Assembly: GCA_029245865.1 (NCBI GenBank)
Contig: JAQWOM010000009.1
Location: forward strand, 212,398 to 276,397
DNA from: Planctomycetota bacterium
Lineage (GTDB): Bacteria; Planctomycetota; B15-G4
DNA: 64,000 nucleotides
Direction of reading: 5' to 3'
Shown here: positions 1 through 8,836 of the stretch, one piece after another
How positions within the stretch are numbered: the stretch's first letter is position 1
Layout: the number at the start of each line of letters is the position of its first letter
Notes under the pieces: model-generated
Seen by the model: only the letters and a program-made list of their open reading frames with translations
Told to the model about the DNA's origin: nothing
Database searches by the model: none
Program-made: the position numbers and the translations under genes

Positions 1-2
1 CG

Positions 3-332
3 CTGCGCGAAAACGACTCGGCGGAGGAGGCGCCTCGTGCTCAGAAGCGCCAATCCTCCTCGCGGCCAGGCTCTCACCCAGGTCCACTGTCTCCCGTCCA
101 ACCCACTCTGACAACGACAAGGGGTTCGCCATCCATGCGCACTCCGAGTCGCCAGCAACTGACTTCAACCCGTCAGGAACAAAAGAGTCGATCAGATCTC
201 CGCCGCGGACTTCTACATGCTGACACGAGTCAGCTGTCTGCCAGCACCCGGTGCATTCTTGGACTGGCGTTGTTGCTCATTGCAGCCGCCATCGTCTGGG
301 CAGCGCAGGCTCTGGTCGTGGCACTCTCTTGA
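3..332 (+). CDS. C-terminal part of a tail-anchored membrane protein (5' truncated)
   Basis: The frame is open from position 3 to a TGA at 330-332, so the reading frame enters from outside the window and about 109 residues are visible. The visible part starts acidic (RENDSAEEAP), continues as a Ser/Pro/Thr/Arg-rich linker and ends in a hydrophobic stretch (CILGLALLLIAAAIVWAA) with only a few residues after it. This is the layout of a C-terminal membrane anchor. An internal ATG at 135 could give a 65-residue small membrane protein instead, but the open upstream frame favours a longer protein. No family can be recognised. It converges with the glycosyltransferase gene to its right. Confidence 0.5.
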   Translation: MRENDSAEEAPRAQKRQSSSRPGSHPGPLSPVQPTLTTTRGSPSMRTPSRQQLTSTRQEQKSRSDLRRGLLHADTSQLSASTRCILGLALLLIAAAIVWAAQALVVALS

Positions 333-400
333 TCCGAGCCACTCGCACCAGTGCCAGCAAACGAACGAAGGCGCCCACTCCAAACAGCTGAGCATCGACC

Positions 401-1513
401 TCAAGTTTTTCGAGCGTCTTTCCACACAGATTCGAGTTCCACGGCGGATCGCTCCCACGACCATTTCTCAGCCCGCCGCAAACCTGCTCGGAGGCGTGCC
501 TCCCTCAGGTCCCCCGGAGTCGTGGCATCGAGCAGTGCGGCCGCGAGACCTGCGAGGTCCCCAGGCTCTGCCAACCAAGCACCATCGCCCGCGACTTCAG
601 CGACAGCCCCTCCTGACACCGCCACGACAGGCACGGCCAACCGCTGCGCATCCACAAGGGGAATGGCAAAACCTTCGTGGCGAGCAGCTGAAACAAAAGC
701 GTCCGCTCCCGAAAGAACAACGGAAAGCTCGTGCTTTGAAAGTACGCCCACCATACGGAAGGCTGACGCCACGTGGAGGCGTTCGGCAAGCCGGGCGTAG
801 GCGAACGCACGCCTCATATCGACACGCCCAGCGAGTACGAGAGCGAGATCTTCTCCCGCTTCATGACTGCGCACCGCAGCGAGAAGTTCTAGAAGATCCT
901 CGACCCGCTTGTGTGGTTCCGCAGGCCCCAGAGCAAGCACGTAGCGAGTCGAAAGGTCTGCATGCCTTCGGAAACTTCCGATTTCGTGCACATCGAGAAC
1001 GCGCTCGACACCTGGCGTCCCAGCGTTGGGGACCACAACGAGACTCTTTTTCTTTACGAGTTGGCGTTCAAGCAGCATGCCAGCTGTTGTCTCGGACACA
1101 GCGACCACTCGAGACGCTCTTCCGAGATTGCGACGCAAATTCGTGACTCCCCACAACCGGCGCAACAGACCTTGCCCAGCATCTGGCGACAAGAAGCGAA
1201 GGTCGTGCATTGTGAGTACGGTCGGTACAGATTTTATCTTCGGGAGAGGAAGGGCGCCGGCACAGAACACGTCGGCACCCCGCTCGACTAGAAAATGATC
1301 CAAGCGACTTCCAGCCATGGCCCTACGAAACGGCGTTTCCATACCATCAAAGGCAAGGCATGGCAGCCCAGGCAAAGGATCCGAATCAGGTCGTACCAGG
1401 TACTCCACGTCTACAGCACCCCGAGCTTGGTGAGCCAGCCCAAGTGCAGCAAGACGAGTTGTCGCTCCGGATGGTTTTCCATCGAGCGTCGTGGCATCAA
1501 CAATGACTTTCAT
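401..1513 (-). CDS. GT4-family glycosyltransferase
   Basis: This 370-residue protein has the GT-B layout of family 4 glycosyltransferases, which retain anomeric configuration and use nucleotide sugars. A KxxxDAT-type N-terminus leads the acceptor domain. The donor half begins near residue 190 with YVLALGPAEPHKRVEDLL, and the nucleotide-sugar E-x7-E region reads HEGFAIPLVDAQ, with the second Glu replaced by Asp. Its ATG overlaps the stop of the upstream glycosyltransferase by 4 bases (ATGA), so the two are probably translationally coupled. It is the last gene of the minus-strand cluster reaching back to the flippase. The sugar and acceptor cannot be told from sequence. Confidence 0.87.
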   Translation of the reverse strand: MKVIVDATTLDGKPSGATTRLAALGLAHQARGAVDVEYLVRPDSDPLPGLPCLAFDGMETPFRRAMAGSRLDHFLVERGADVFCAGALPLPKIKSVPTVLTMHDLRFLSPDAGQGLLRRLWGVTNLRRNLGRASRVVAVSETTAGMLLERQLVKKKSLVVVPNAGTPGVERVLDVHEIGSFRRHADLSTRYVLALGPAEPHKRVEDLLELLAAVRSHEAGEDLALVLAGRVDMRRAFAYARLAERLHVASAFRMVGVLSKHELSVVLSGADAFVSAARHEGFAIPLVDAQRLAVPVVAVSGGAVAEVAGDGAWLAEPGDLAGLAAALLDATTPGDLREARLRAGLRRAEKWSWERSAVELESVWKDARKT

Positions 1514-2610
1514 GCCAACTCTTCATAAACAGAGAGAACTCTTTTTACCGCATGATCTGAACAATGCCCCCGAACGTGATCACGCCCGGCCGCAACGAGC
1601 TTCGCTGTGAGTTGCGCATCGTCGAGCACAAGACAGAGCCCACGTTCCATATCCGAAGCGTCTTCTCCATCCACAGCCAAGACGGCTTCAGAACCTCCGG
1701 CCTCTGCAATGGCGCCCTGACGCGAAACGATCACCGGCACGCCAGCGGCAAGACCCTCGAGCACCGGCAATCCGAACCCTTCGAACGTGGAGGGGTGCAC
1801 GACACACGAAGCGCCTCGGTAGAGTCCCTGCAAGACCGAATTCTCAATATATCCCGTAAAAACAACGCGTCCCGCAAGGTCTGACTGCCCAGCACGGTCA
1901 CGGAGTGCCTTCGAAGCATCCCCGTCGGGACCGGCAAGCACGAGCGTCTCAGAGCCACCAGCAGTCACCCGCCCTGCGAAAGCATCGAGCAGTCGCAGGA
2001 GATTCTTTTTTCGGCGCAGTCGACCGACCGTCAACACAAAAGGCGTCTTCACATTTTCCAGCAAAGGCTGCTCTGGCCTCTCGGAACTTTCATTTAGCCG
2101 GCGCGAGTCAATGCCATGAGGTGTCACCCGCACTCGCGACTCTGCATCTGGATGCAAGTCGCACACTTGCTTTGCGGTTCGATCCGAAACGCACAAGAGG
2201 CGCGCCGCAAAGTTGGCCGCCAGGTGCAACCGCAACTTATGTGAAGCGGCATGCTCACCGAAAGCTCCACCGGCTTCGGCCCACGGGACCTCGTGAATCG
2301 TCGCCAAGAGGTGACACTGTGCACGCAATGGAATGGCTGCCACAGGAGAATGAAAAATCTTCACGCTCTGTTTTCGGATTTCTCTCGGCACAACACTCTC
2401 GCGCCAGAACCAGATCGGCCTTGAATCGCCTTCTACCAATGTGACTCCGGGGCGACCGCGCCACCTCTCTGCAATATGCCCGGGACTGAACAGGACGTAC
2501 TCATGGCCTGCATCCGCAGCGATTAGCGCTTCGAGTAGCGTAGCCTGCGCTCGTTCAACGCCTGTATGCTCCGGCAACTCTTGAATGCTGATATCGAAGC
2601 CGATGCGCAC
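1510..2610 (-). CDS. GT4-family glycosyltransferase
   Basis: The protein has about 366 residues if it starts at the GTG at 2610, chosen because the protein then begins RIGFDISIQELPEHTGV, a typical GT4 start. An upstream GTG at 2646 would run into the preceding gene. The donor domain shows VLTVGRLRRKKNLLRLLDAF and then FEGFGLPVLEGLAAGVPVI, the complete E-x7-E nucleotide-sugar motif. The protein probably adds one sugar to a lipid-linked or surface glycan on the cytoplasmic face of the membrane. It starts 5 bases after the DUF3604-like lipoprotein gene and overlaps the next GT4 gene by 4 bases. Confidence 0.87.
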   Translation of the reverse strand: MRIGFDISIQELPEHTGVERAQATLLEALIAADAGHEYVLFSPGHIAERWRGRPGVTLVEGDSRPIWFWRESVVPREIRKQSVKIFHSPVAAIPLRAQCHLLATIHEVPWAEAGGAFGEHAASHKLRLHLAANFAARLLCVSDRTAKQVCDLHPDAESRVRVTPHGIDSRRLNESSERPEQPLLENVKTPFVLTVGRLRRKKNLLRLLDAFAGRVTAGGSETLVLAGPDGDASKALRDRAGQSDLAGRVVFTGYIENSVLQGLYRGASCVVHPSTFEGFGLPVLEGLAAGVPVIVSRQGAIAEAGGSEAVLAVDGEDASDMERGLCLVLDDAQLTAKLVAAGRDHVRGHCSDHAVKRVLSVYEELA

Positions 2611-2615
2611 GGGAA

Positions 2616-5429
2616 TCAGTGCTCGTGCAGGACGTCGCCACGCCACTTTGCGGACGACTTGAACTGCCCTTGAAGGGCAGGTCCACTCACATCGTCGTAG
2701 GCATCTACGCCAAGTGGTCCATCGGGAAGTGTTGCTTCCGGTCCACGACGGATGGGACTGCTCCAGCCCAACTCTCCATCGACCGTCTGCACGCGGACAT
2801 ACACATAGCGAGTGCCTTCTTCGGGAACCCCTAACTCGGGACCCACAAAGGTCTCGGTCAACTCAGAGCCAGAAACGCTTCGCGACTGCACCACCACGCC
2901 GTCCACGACAATTTCCAGCAATCCGAACTCCCCATCTTCTAGCGAGGCTTCTACGGTCAGCTGGCCGGCATCACTCTGCGATTCTCTCCGAATTTCTCCG
3001 AGCGGCACCCCGTCCCACTCGACCCAAAGAGACATCCGGACAGTTGAAGCAAACGTCCTTCGGGCATGCAGTGCCTCGAACACTTCGCCTCGACTGACCC
3101 CCGTCGTCCAGGCCCCCGCAAAAGCCCCGTAGGTGGATTGATGATCACTCGAGGCGATGAAACCGAAGTGCAATCCGCCGTCCAGGTTGGGCCGCGCAAA
3201 GCGTTTCGGATACACGCTCGGTATCGAGCGTGGGCCTTCAAATTCCTCGGATGACCCGCGGTAAGACTGAAAAATCTCCACGACCCTGTCGTATTCAGGA
3301 TTAAAGGAAAGCCAGTCAAAAACGGAACCGCTCTTCTCGTACATGCCTGCAGGCGTGTGCGGAATAGTCATCAATTGTTCGCCGGCGAAATGTTCCCAGA
3401 GTGCATCCGGTGAATTGGCGTTGGCATCATCACGCCCTTCCAGAAACTCCTTTCGATAAGCAACAATCGGAAGGACCTCCGAACCCGAGATAACATTGCG
3501 GTGCCCGGTCTGTGCATCAGCTCGTTCGTAGGCGCGAAAATTCACGAATCGTCCGGGCGCGTCGTACTGATCCATGAACGCAAGGCTGCGCCACCAATCG
3601 TAACGCGTCATGTGCTCGAAGTGATCGGTGACTGCCATGAACTGCAAGCCACCCACGTCGTAGCCGTAGCGAAGAGCTTCGGTGAAAGAGCCATCCCAGT
3701 TTCCCGAACAACGCGACAAATCGGAGTGGCGGTGCAAATCACCCAGTGCAAGTTGCAACCGGCGCCCATCCAGATCTTTCACCACTGGGCCGGGCCGCGA
3801 AGAGTCGCTCGAACTGGGCCACGGGGGCATCGGGCGCGCTTCACCCAGCGGGAAGGGGCCAACTGGCTGCCCTTTATGAAGGCGACCGGTGCTTACGAGA
3901 GTCGACTCGGTGCTGATCGGCCCCCACCAGTTCAGATCCAACACCTGGCCTTCATTGCCTTCGGCTTCCACCATCTGCGGCTCTCGTGCATCGCCCACAA
4001 CAGCATAGGCCGTGCCGCCCTGTTTAAGACGTCCCAGTGCAATCGGAGCATCACTCCGCCCATTGCTCGCACGGACCGCCTTTTGATGTGCACCACCGAT
4101 GTCCCACTGCGTGCCATCAAAGCGACTCATAAAGCTGAACCAAATCGACGTCCGCCAACCAACGCCCGCCCCCTGGCGCTGCTCGACGTGCTGTTGAAAT
4201 TGCTTGTTGTCCGGGTCGTGTAACTGGTCTGGCAGCGTGAGTCCCCGGAAAAACATCACCAGATTACCGCTCCCATCAACCTGCAGGTGGGGCTGCTCGC
4301 ATCCATCCCTCAGGCTTTTGCTCACCCCCTCCATGAAAGGCACTGCGAGAGGAGCCGCCCGGGCATCACTCCCTTCTCCTTCCACGGCCACCACTTCGAT
4401 TTGGCGCGAGATGTGCAACGCCTCGTCTAGCTTGTTGACTGAACCTTCACGTCCCCAGTTTTCACTGCCGACTTCATAGGCGATGTACAAACGGTCTGAG
4501 GTTGCTGCAATCGTTGGCTGTGCTTCATAGCGAGAGCTCTCGGTCACTCGTTGCCGGTCCGTTACGCGAAGCTCACGGCTGCCTTCAACATCGATCGCCA
4601 GTCGGGCGAAGAAGATGTCAAAGTTCCCGTCGACTGCGGCATCCCAGGCGACAGCGAAACGCCCAGGCCCAACCACCGTGGGATAGGGAGCCCATTGATC
4701 TCGTGGGCCGTCACCCGCCACATCGACGACATCCCCCCAACCGGAACCAGGCAGATAGGGGCGTGCACGCAATGTGAGTCCGTCTGCATGAACAGCCACC
4801 CAGACCAACAAGAGTTGGCCTTCACTGTCGGAGACCAGGCGGGGAACCGTGCAATTTCCGTCAAGTGCGGACACGAGTGTCTGCACCTCACCGATTCGCG
4901 TGCCTTCGAGGCTTCGTATTTGAGGGGGATTCGCTCCGCCATCTTCCGCAACCGGCTGGCTACTAGAAATCTCTCTCGTGCTGCGCGAGTCATCTGGAAA
5001 GACCTCAACACCTCGCAAGGCCCACCCGTCATGAACTTGCTCCGACCACACGATGTGCAAGACCGAGCCGCCCTCGGCGCCCGCACCAGTTGCCATAGTG
5101 AGTCCAAAAATATGAGTGGGCGAAGTGTAGATCTCTACGCGCTGTTCGCTTTCCCACTCCGTGAGCAAACCGGCGACAATGCTGTCACGCCGACCATCCC
5201 ACTGCTGGCATGCGACCCACACATCAGCGTTCTCTAACGAGGCTATTGCCGGAAAATCTTCGGCAAAGCGATTTGCCGGCTCTGCGTTTTTACTGATCGG
5301 CGGAAGATTTTCATCAGAAGCATGGCCCCCGTCATCTGCGCATGCGTGCAAAACACAGACCAGCGACAAGGCGAGAGCACAAAGGCACAGGCGTGAAAGT
5401 CGATCAGTTTGTAGAAGCGATAGATGCAT
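2616..5429 (-). CDS. DUF3604/PHP-like lipoprotein
   Basis: This 937-residue protein has a hydrophobic signal ending in the lipobox LHAC (Cys about 30), so it is probably an exported lipoprotein. Residues about 40-540 are beta-rich with repeated aspartate-containing segments, perhaps a propeller-like sensor or binding region. The C-terminal part from about 560 carries PHP/DUF3604-type metal motifs in order: GDLHRHSD (about 565), AVTDHFEH (about 598), IPHTP (about 695) and SSDHQS (about 764). PHP domains are metal-dependent phosphoesterases, but DUF3604 members have no settled substrate. It lies between glycosyltransferase genes, 12 bases after one and 5 before the next, so it may act on the exported glycan or its carrier. 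That role is inferred. Confidence 0.8.
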   Translation of the reverse strand: MHLSLLQTDRLSRLCLCALALSLVCVLHACADDGGHASDENLPPISKNAEPANRFAEDFPAIASLENADVWVACQQWDGRRDSIVAGLLTEWESEQRVEIYTSPTHIFGLTMATGAGAEGGSVLHIVWSEQVHDGWALRGVEVFPDDSRSTREISSSQPVAEDGGANPPQIRSLEGTRIGEVQTLVSALDGNCTVPRLVSDSEGQLLLVWVAVHADGLTLRARPYLPGSGWGDVVDVAGDGPRDQWAPYPTVVGPGRFAVAWDAAVDGNFDIFFARLAIDVEGSRELRVTDRQRVTESSRYEAQPTIAATSDRLYIAYEVGSENWGREGSVNKLDEALHISRQIEVVAVEGEGSDARAAPLAVPFMEGVSKSLRDGCEQPHLQVDGSGNLVMFFRGLTLPDQLHDPDNKQFQQHVEQRQGAGVGWRTSIWFSFMSRFDGTQWDIGGAHQKAVRASNGRSDAPIALGRLKQGGTAYAVVGDAREPQMVEAEGNEGQVLDLNWWGPISTESTLVSTGRLHKGQPVGPFPLGEARPMPPWPSSSDSSRPGPVVKDLDGRRLQLALGDLHRHSDLSRCSGNWDGSFTEALRYGYDVGGLQFMAVTDHFEHMTRYDWWRSLAFMDQYDAPGRFVNFRAYERADAQTGHRNVISGSEVLPIVAYRKEFLEGRDDANANSPDALWEHFAGEQLMTIPHTPAGMYEKSGSVFDWLSFNPEYDRVVEIFQSYRGSSEEFEGPRSIPSVYPKRFARPNLDGGLHFGFIASSDHQSTYGAFAGAWTTGVSRGEVFEALHARRTFASTVRMSLWVEWDGVPLGEIRRESQSDAGQLTVEASLEDGEFGLLEIVVDGVVVQSRSVSGSELTETFVGPELGVPEEGTRYVYVRVQTVDGELGWSSPIRRGPEATLPDGPLGVDAYDDVSGPALQGQFKSSAKWRGDVLHEH

Positions 5430-5441
5430 GGAATCAGGAGT

Positions 5442-6578
5442 CTACGAAAGCGCTGCCTTATACACGTCCACAAGAGTCTCGGTGTGAGCTTCCCATCTCG
5501 CCTGAGCGATGTGCTTGACCGCCGCCTGCCCCAAATCCACACGCAAGGAGGGCTCGCGCAGAAGGGACTCCAGGGCATCAGAAAGCGCCGAGTGATCCCT
5601 TGGGTTGACCGCAAGCACGGCCTCGCCTCCGAAATCGGCCATGGGCGTCCCCTCGGATGTCAGCACAGCTCGGCCGCACCGCATGGCCTCCGCCACAGGA
5701 AGACCGAATCCCTCGGCGAAGGAAGGATAGGCAACCAGGTCAGCCACGCGTAGCAGCGCGGCAAGGTCTTCCTCGTTCACTTCACCTGCAACACCGACCC
5801 GGCGCCGAGACCCTGGCTCGCGGCTCAAAAGGCCTAACTGGGTCTCGAGTTTTTCACACCCCCAGCCTCGCGGTCCCACAAAAAGCAAAGTGGCCGGCGT
5901 GGTCCCCGCGAGAAACATGTTCAGCAACGCCTGCTGGTTCTTGCGAGGCTCGCGTGTTCCCGGCACAAGCACCAGAGGGTCTCCACGCGAGGAGCCGAGC
6001 CCCGCGCCCTCTAATAATTTTTCAACTCGCGCACAGTCGCCTGGCTGGGCTGTCCCGTCAATATGATCAGCTCCGAGTGGATTCACGACCACACGCTCCG
6101 GGGTCGCCAGGCCATGACGCATGACATCTTCCGCAACACGTACACTCGGAACGACAATTTGGCGGGCAACTTTTGCGCGAGGCGCAAGGCGAGTCATCAC
6201 ACGTTTTGCAAAGCCCGCCTCATGCCAGACGGACTCTTCCAAGAAGACCAGATCATAAATCGTAAGAACTTCGGGAGTTCGCGACACAGGGGCATAAACC
6301 AGATCGGTGTGATGGTAGACATCCAGCGGACCGAGCACCGCCTCCACGCCAAATCCAAGCGGCTCGAGCCATTTCTGCAGGCGTGCGGGAATCCGCGGAC
6401 TGCGTACCCCTCGGACATGGCAATCAGGGCGGGCGCGCTGCCATGCAGCTCCGAAAGGTTTTAGTTCGACATCTGTGCGAGTAGCCAACAAACGCATGCT
6501 CTCTCGCACAACACGCCCGAACCCCGTGCGACCAAAAAGAGCCGGCCGAGCATCCATGCCTAGGATCAGACGCGACAC
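5442..6578 (-). CDS. GT4-family glycosyltransferase
   Basis: This 378-residue GT4 enzyme starts at a GTG preceded at good spacing by a GGGGGA tract. The N-terminus MSRLILGMDARPALFGRTG has the glycine-rich acceptor-domain loop. The donor domain shows LVLVPGTREPRKNQQALLN and the E-x7-E motif in FAEGFGLPVAEAMRCG. It probably transfers a sugar from a nucleotide donor during assembly of the surface polysaccharide exported by the neighbouring flippase. The next gene downstream, the DUF3604-like lipoprotein, starts 12 bases later, and the flippase gene ends about 40 bases upstream. The sugar specificity is unknown. Confidence 0.87.
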   Translation of the reverse strand: MSRLILGMDARPALFGRTGFGRVVRESMRLLATRTDVELKPFGAAWQRARPDCHVRGVRSPRIPARLQKWLEPLGFGVEAVLGPLDVYHHTDLVYAPVSRTPEVLTIYDLVFLEESVWHEAGFAKRVMTRLAPRAKVARQIVVPSVRVAEDVMRHGLATPERVVVNPLGADHIDGTAQPGDCARVEKLLEGAGLGSSRGDPLVLVPGTREPRKNQQALLNMFLAGTTPATLLFVGPRGWGCEKLETQLGLLSREPGSRRRVGVAGEVNEEDLAALLRVADLVAYPSFAEGFGLPVAEAMRCGRAVLTSEGTPMADFGGEAVLAVNPRDHSALSDALESLLREPSLRVDLGQAAVKHIAQARWEAHTETLVDVYKAALS

Positions 6579-6617
6579 CCGATCCCCCTCTCGATCCCTC
6601 GGCTTTCAAAAGGAACG

Positions 6618-8084
6618 TCATGCACTGGGCGCTCCTTTCTCCGTCCCTAGATTCAGCGGGAAGATGCCGGTCGCAAAAACCACCAGCCCCGCGACTCCAA
6701 CGCCGGTCAAAACGCGCCACAGATGTTCATCTGTTGAAATCATGCCAAGCAACAAATGGAGCACGAGCCCTCCCATGGCAGCACAAATGGCGGGGCGGAC
6801 GCTGGCTCTCAAGTGCAACCGGACTCCTGTGAGCCGCCAACCGCACGCGGCTGCCGCGCAGAGAACGAAAGCTTCGGTAGCCACCGTCGTCCAACCAGCT
6901 CCTTCAATGCCGTATCGCGGAATGGCCCAAAGATTCATGCCAATATTGAGAGCGGCGCCCAGTGTGGAGATAACCATCATCACCCGCTGATATCCCGACG
7001 CCAGAAGCAGCAAGATATGAGGGTAAGCCACAAACACCGCTGCCATTGCGATGGCCAGAATCGACAACGTCGTGGCACTCGAGCGGTACTCTGGTTTGTA
7101 AACAACGCTCATGATATCGGCACTGATGAGCGGAACGGTGACCAACACTGTGAGCCCAAGCGCCAAGAGCACACCCAATGACCTCTGAAAGAACGGTCGT
7201 AACGAGGGCGCACCCATCGCCCATAATCTAGAAAACACCGGGAAGAGCACGCTGCTAAACAGCACGGGGACCATGAGTGCAAAGGTCATCAGCCTGTACG
7301 CGACGCTGTAGCGGGCGACGGCGACTTCACCTTCCAGGGGTCTCAGCATGGCCGTGTCGATGAAGAAGTAGACCGAAGCCATGGTCATGGAGACACCAGC
7401 CGGCCAGGCCTCTCGCCAAAGCTTCGCGAACTGGGCTCGACCTGCATCGAAAGTGATACGGACGCGACGTGAGGCCCAGAGGTAGTTCAAGGAGCCGTTG
7501 AAAATGGTCCCAAGGCCAACGGCCAGCAAATAAGGCGCCGGCCGGTCCACGCCCCAGAGAGCAAGGCCCAGCGTGCCCAGCAACCATGCCGACTGCCCCA
7601 CCACGGATGCGAACACCGACCATTTGAAAACCATGTCGACATTGAAGATCGCTCCGGCCCCGGCCGGTGCGTGGAACAGCAAGGGAACAGCTGCGAGCGC
7701 CAGCAGATAAAAGCGACTGCCCGACCCTTCAAAAACCCAGGCCACGCAAATCAAGCCGATCATCGCCAGCCCGGCGAGGACAGCCTTGATGCAAATGAGC
7801 ATCCCGATCAGTCGCCCAGCATCCGAGCGCTGCTTACTCGCCTCCCTGATGACAATGGTCGACGCCCCGAAGTCGTAGACGTTTTGCAGCAGCTGATGAA
7901 GGCTTAGATAGAAGGCGAAGATTCCAAAATCATGAATCCCCAGCTGCCTCGGGAGCACCACTGCCGTGATCACGAAGGCGAGCGTCGAGGTGTACAGCCG
8001 TCCCAGGAGCTGCGCCCCGGCATTACGCTCCACGCGCCTCGAGAGGTTTGCTGAACGCTCGTTGTCTGGAGCCATGCCGTTCAC
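6618..8084 (-). CDS. Wzx-type polysaccharide/O-antigen flippase
   Basis: This 488-residue integral membrane protein has about 12-14 hydrophobic segments spread along its length. The N-terminal region (RNAGAQLLGRLYTSTLAFVI, then LGIHDFGIFAFYLS and FGASTIVIREA) is characteristic of the MATE-like MOP superfamily of polysaccharide flippases. It would move undecaprenyl-linked oligosaccharide across the inner membrane. Two starts are possible, a GTG at 8084 and an in-frame ATG at 8075. It is the first gene of the minus-strand cluster and diverges from the MobA-like gene to the right, so the 111-base gap probably holds both promoters. Confidence 0.85.
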   Translation of the reverse strand: MNGMAPDNERSANLSRRVERNAGAQLLGRLYTSTLAFVITAVVLPRQLGIHDFGIFAFYLSLHQLLQNVYDFGASTIVIREASKQRSDAGRLIGMLICIKAVLAGLAMIGLICVAWVFEGSGSRFYLLALAAVPLLFHAPAGAGAIFNVDMVFKWSVFASVVGQSAWLLGTLGLALWGVDRPAPYLLAVGLGTIFNGSLNYLWASRRVRITFDAGRAQFAKLWREAWPAGVSMTMASVYFFIDTAMLRPLEGEVAVARYSVAYRLMTFALMVPVLFSSVLFPVFSRLWAMGAPSLRPFFQRSLGVLLALGLTVLVTVPLISADIMSVVYKPEYRSSATTLSILAIAMAAVFVAYPHILLLLASGYQRVMMVISTLGAALNIGMNLWAIPRYGIEGAGWTTVATEAFVLCAAAACGWRLTGVRLHLRASVRPAICAAMGGLVLHLLLGMISTDEHLWRVLTGVGVAGLVVFATGIFPLNLGTEKGAPSA

Positions 8085-8195
8085 CAGCGCCTAGGAGACC
8101 TTCTGTTTGCGTAGGCTCATTTACGAGATGATGCGAAGGGGGAGAGGTTGGATCTCCTTCTTTCTTTCCTGAAGCCCGAATCTAGGAGCCAGTGC

Positions 8196-8810
8196 ATGCT
8201 CGCCATTTTGCTTGCAGCCGGAAAGGGTCGGCGCCTGGGAACCCCCAAGGCTTTTGCCGATCTAGGGGGGCTCTCGGCATATGAAATCTGCGTCCGCACC
8301 CTCTTGGCATCCGGTCTGGAGCGCATTGCCATGGTGGTCTCGCCCGAGGGGGCAGCTCGGCTCTCTGAACGAACGTGTGCGGAATACGGGCTGGACATCG
8401 TGGTCAATCAGACGCCAGAGAAAGGCCAAACTTCCTCTGTCAAATGCGCCCTACGCGGGGTGGCAGAGGACTTTCTTCTGCAGACGGTCGATCACCCTCT
8501 GGTTCGCGCTGACGACATCCGGCAACTGCTGCGGGCTTGGGAGCAACGCGCTCCTGGCACAGACATCTTGGCGCCCAGTGTGCAGGGGAGGCGCGGACAT
8601 CCCTGCCTCCATGCGGTTGAACTGATTCCAGAATTCTTGGCCCTGGCCGATGAATCCCCGGCTCACACTGTGATCCGGCAAGATGAGGGACGCGTGCAGC
8701 ATGTCACTCTTCAAGACGAATGGATCGTCCGGGACATCGATGAACCGCTCGATCTCGAAGCAGCTCAAGCCGAGTTCGCTCGACGAACTTCGAAGGACTC
8801 TAAGGGCTGA
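8196..8810 (+). CDS. MobA-like nucleotidyltransferase
   Basis: The protein has about 204 residues and the start MLAILLAAGKGRRLGTPKAF, the LAAGxGxRxGxxK nucleotide-binding loop of the MobA/IspD/GlmU-type GT-A fold. The ATG at 8196 is preceded by TAGGAG at normal spacing, so the upstream in-frame start at 8148 is not preferred. Later features include TVDHPLV (position of the metal-binding Asp) and RRGHPCL, close to the GHP segment of MocA/MobA-like molybdenum-cofactor cytidylyl- and guanylyltransferases. The substrate could be a molybdopterin cofactor or a small phosphate compound. The molybdopterin enzyme encoded at 22907-25720 makes the former reasonable but does not prove it. Confidence 0.8.
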   Translation: MLAILLAAGKGRRLGTPKAFADLGGLSAYEICVRTLLASGLERIAMVVSPEGAARLSERTCAEYGLDIVVNQTPEKGQTSSVKCALRGVAEDFLLQTVDHPLVRADDIRQLLRAWEQRAPGTDILAPSVQGRRGHPCLHAVELIPEFLALADESPAHTVIRQDEGRVQHVTLQDEWIVRDIDEPLDLEAAQAEFARRTSKDSKG

Positions 8811-8827
8811 GCCCGACAGCGCCGGGC
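8811..8827. terminator. Short hairpin between convergent genes
   Basis: GCCCG at 8811-8815 and CGGGC at 8823-8827 are complementary with a 7-base loop, lying between the stops of the MobA-like gene and the ArsC-like gene. The position suits a bidirectional terminator, but the stem is short and no T tract follows. Confidence 0.3.
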
Positions 8828-8836
8828 ACTGAAACT

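Noticed and set aside
217-1146. Plus-strand open frame of about 309 residues antisense to the first GT4 gene
   Set aside because: It is Arg/Pro/His-rich without any domain motif, and the minus strand encodes a clear glycosyltransferase.
3501-4223. Plus-strand open frame of about 240 residues inside the DUF3604-like gene
   Set aside because: It is antisense to a gene with strong PHP motifs and has no recognisable domain.
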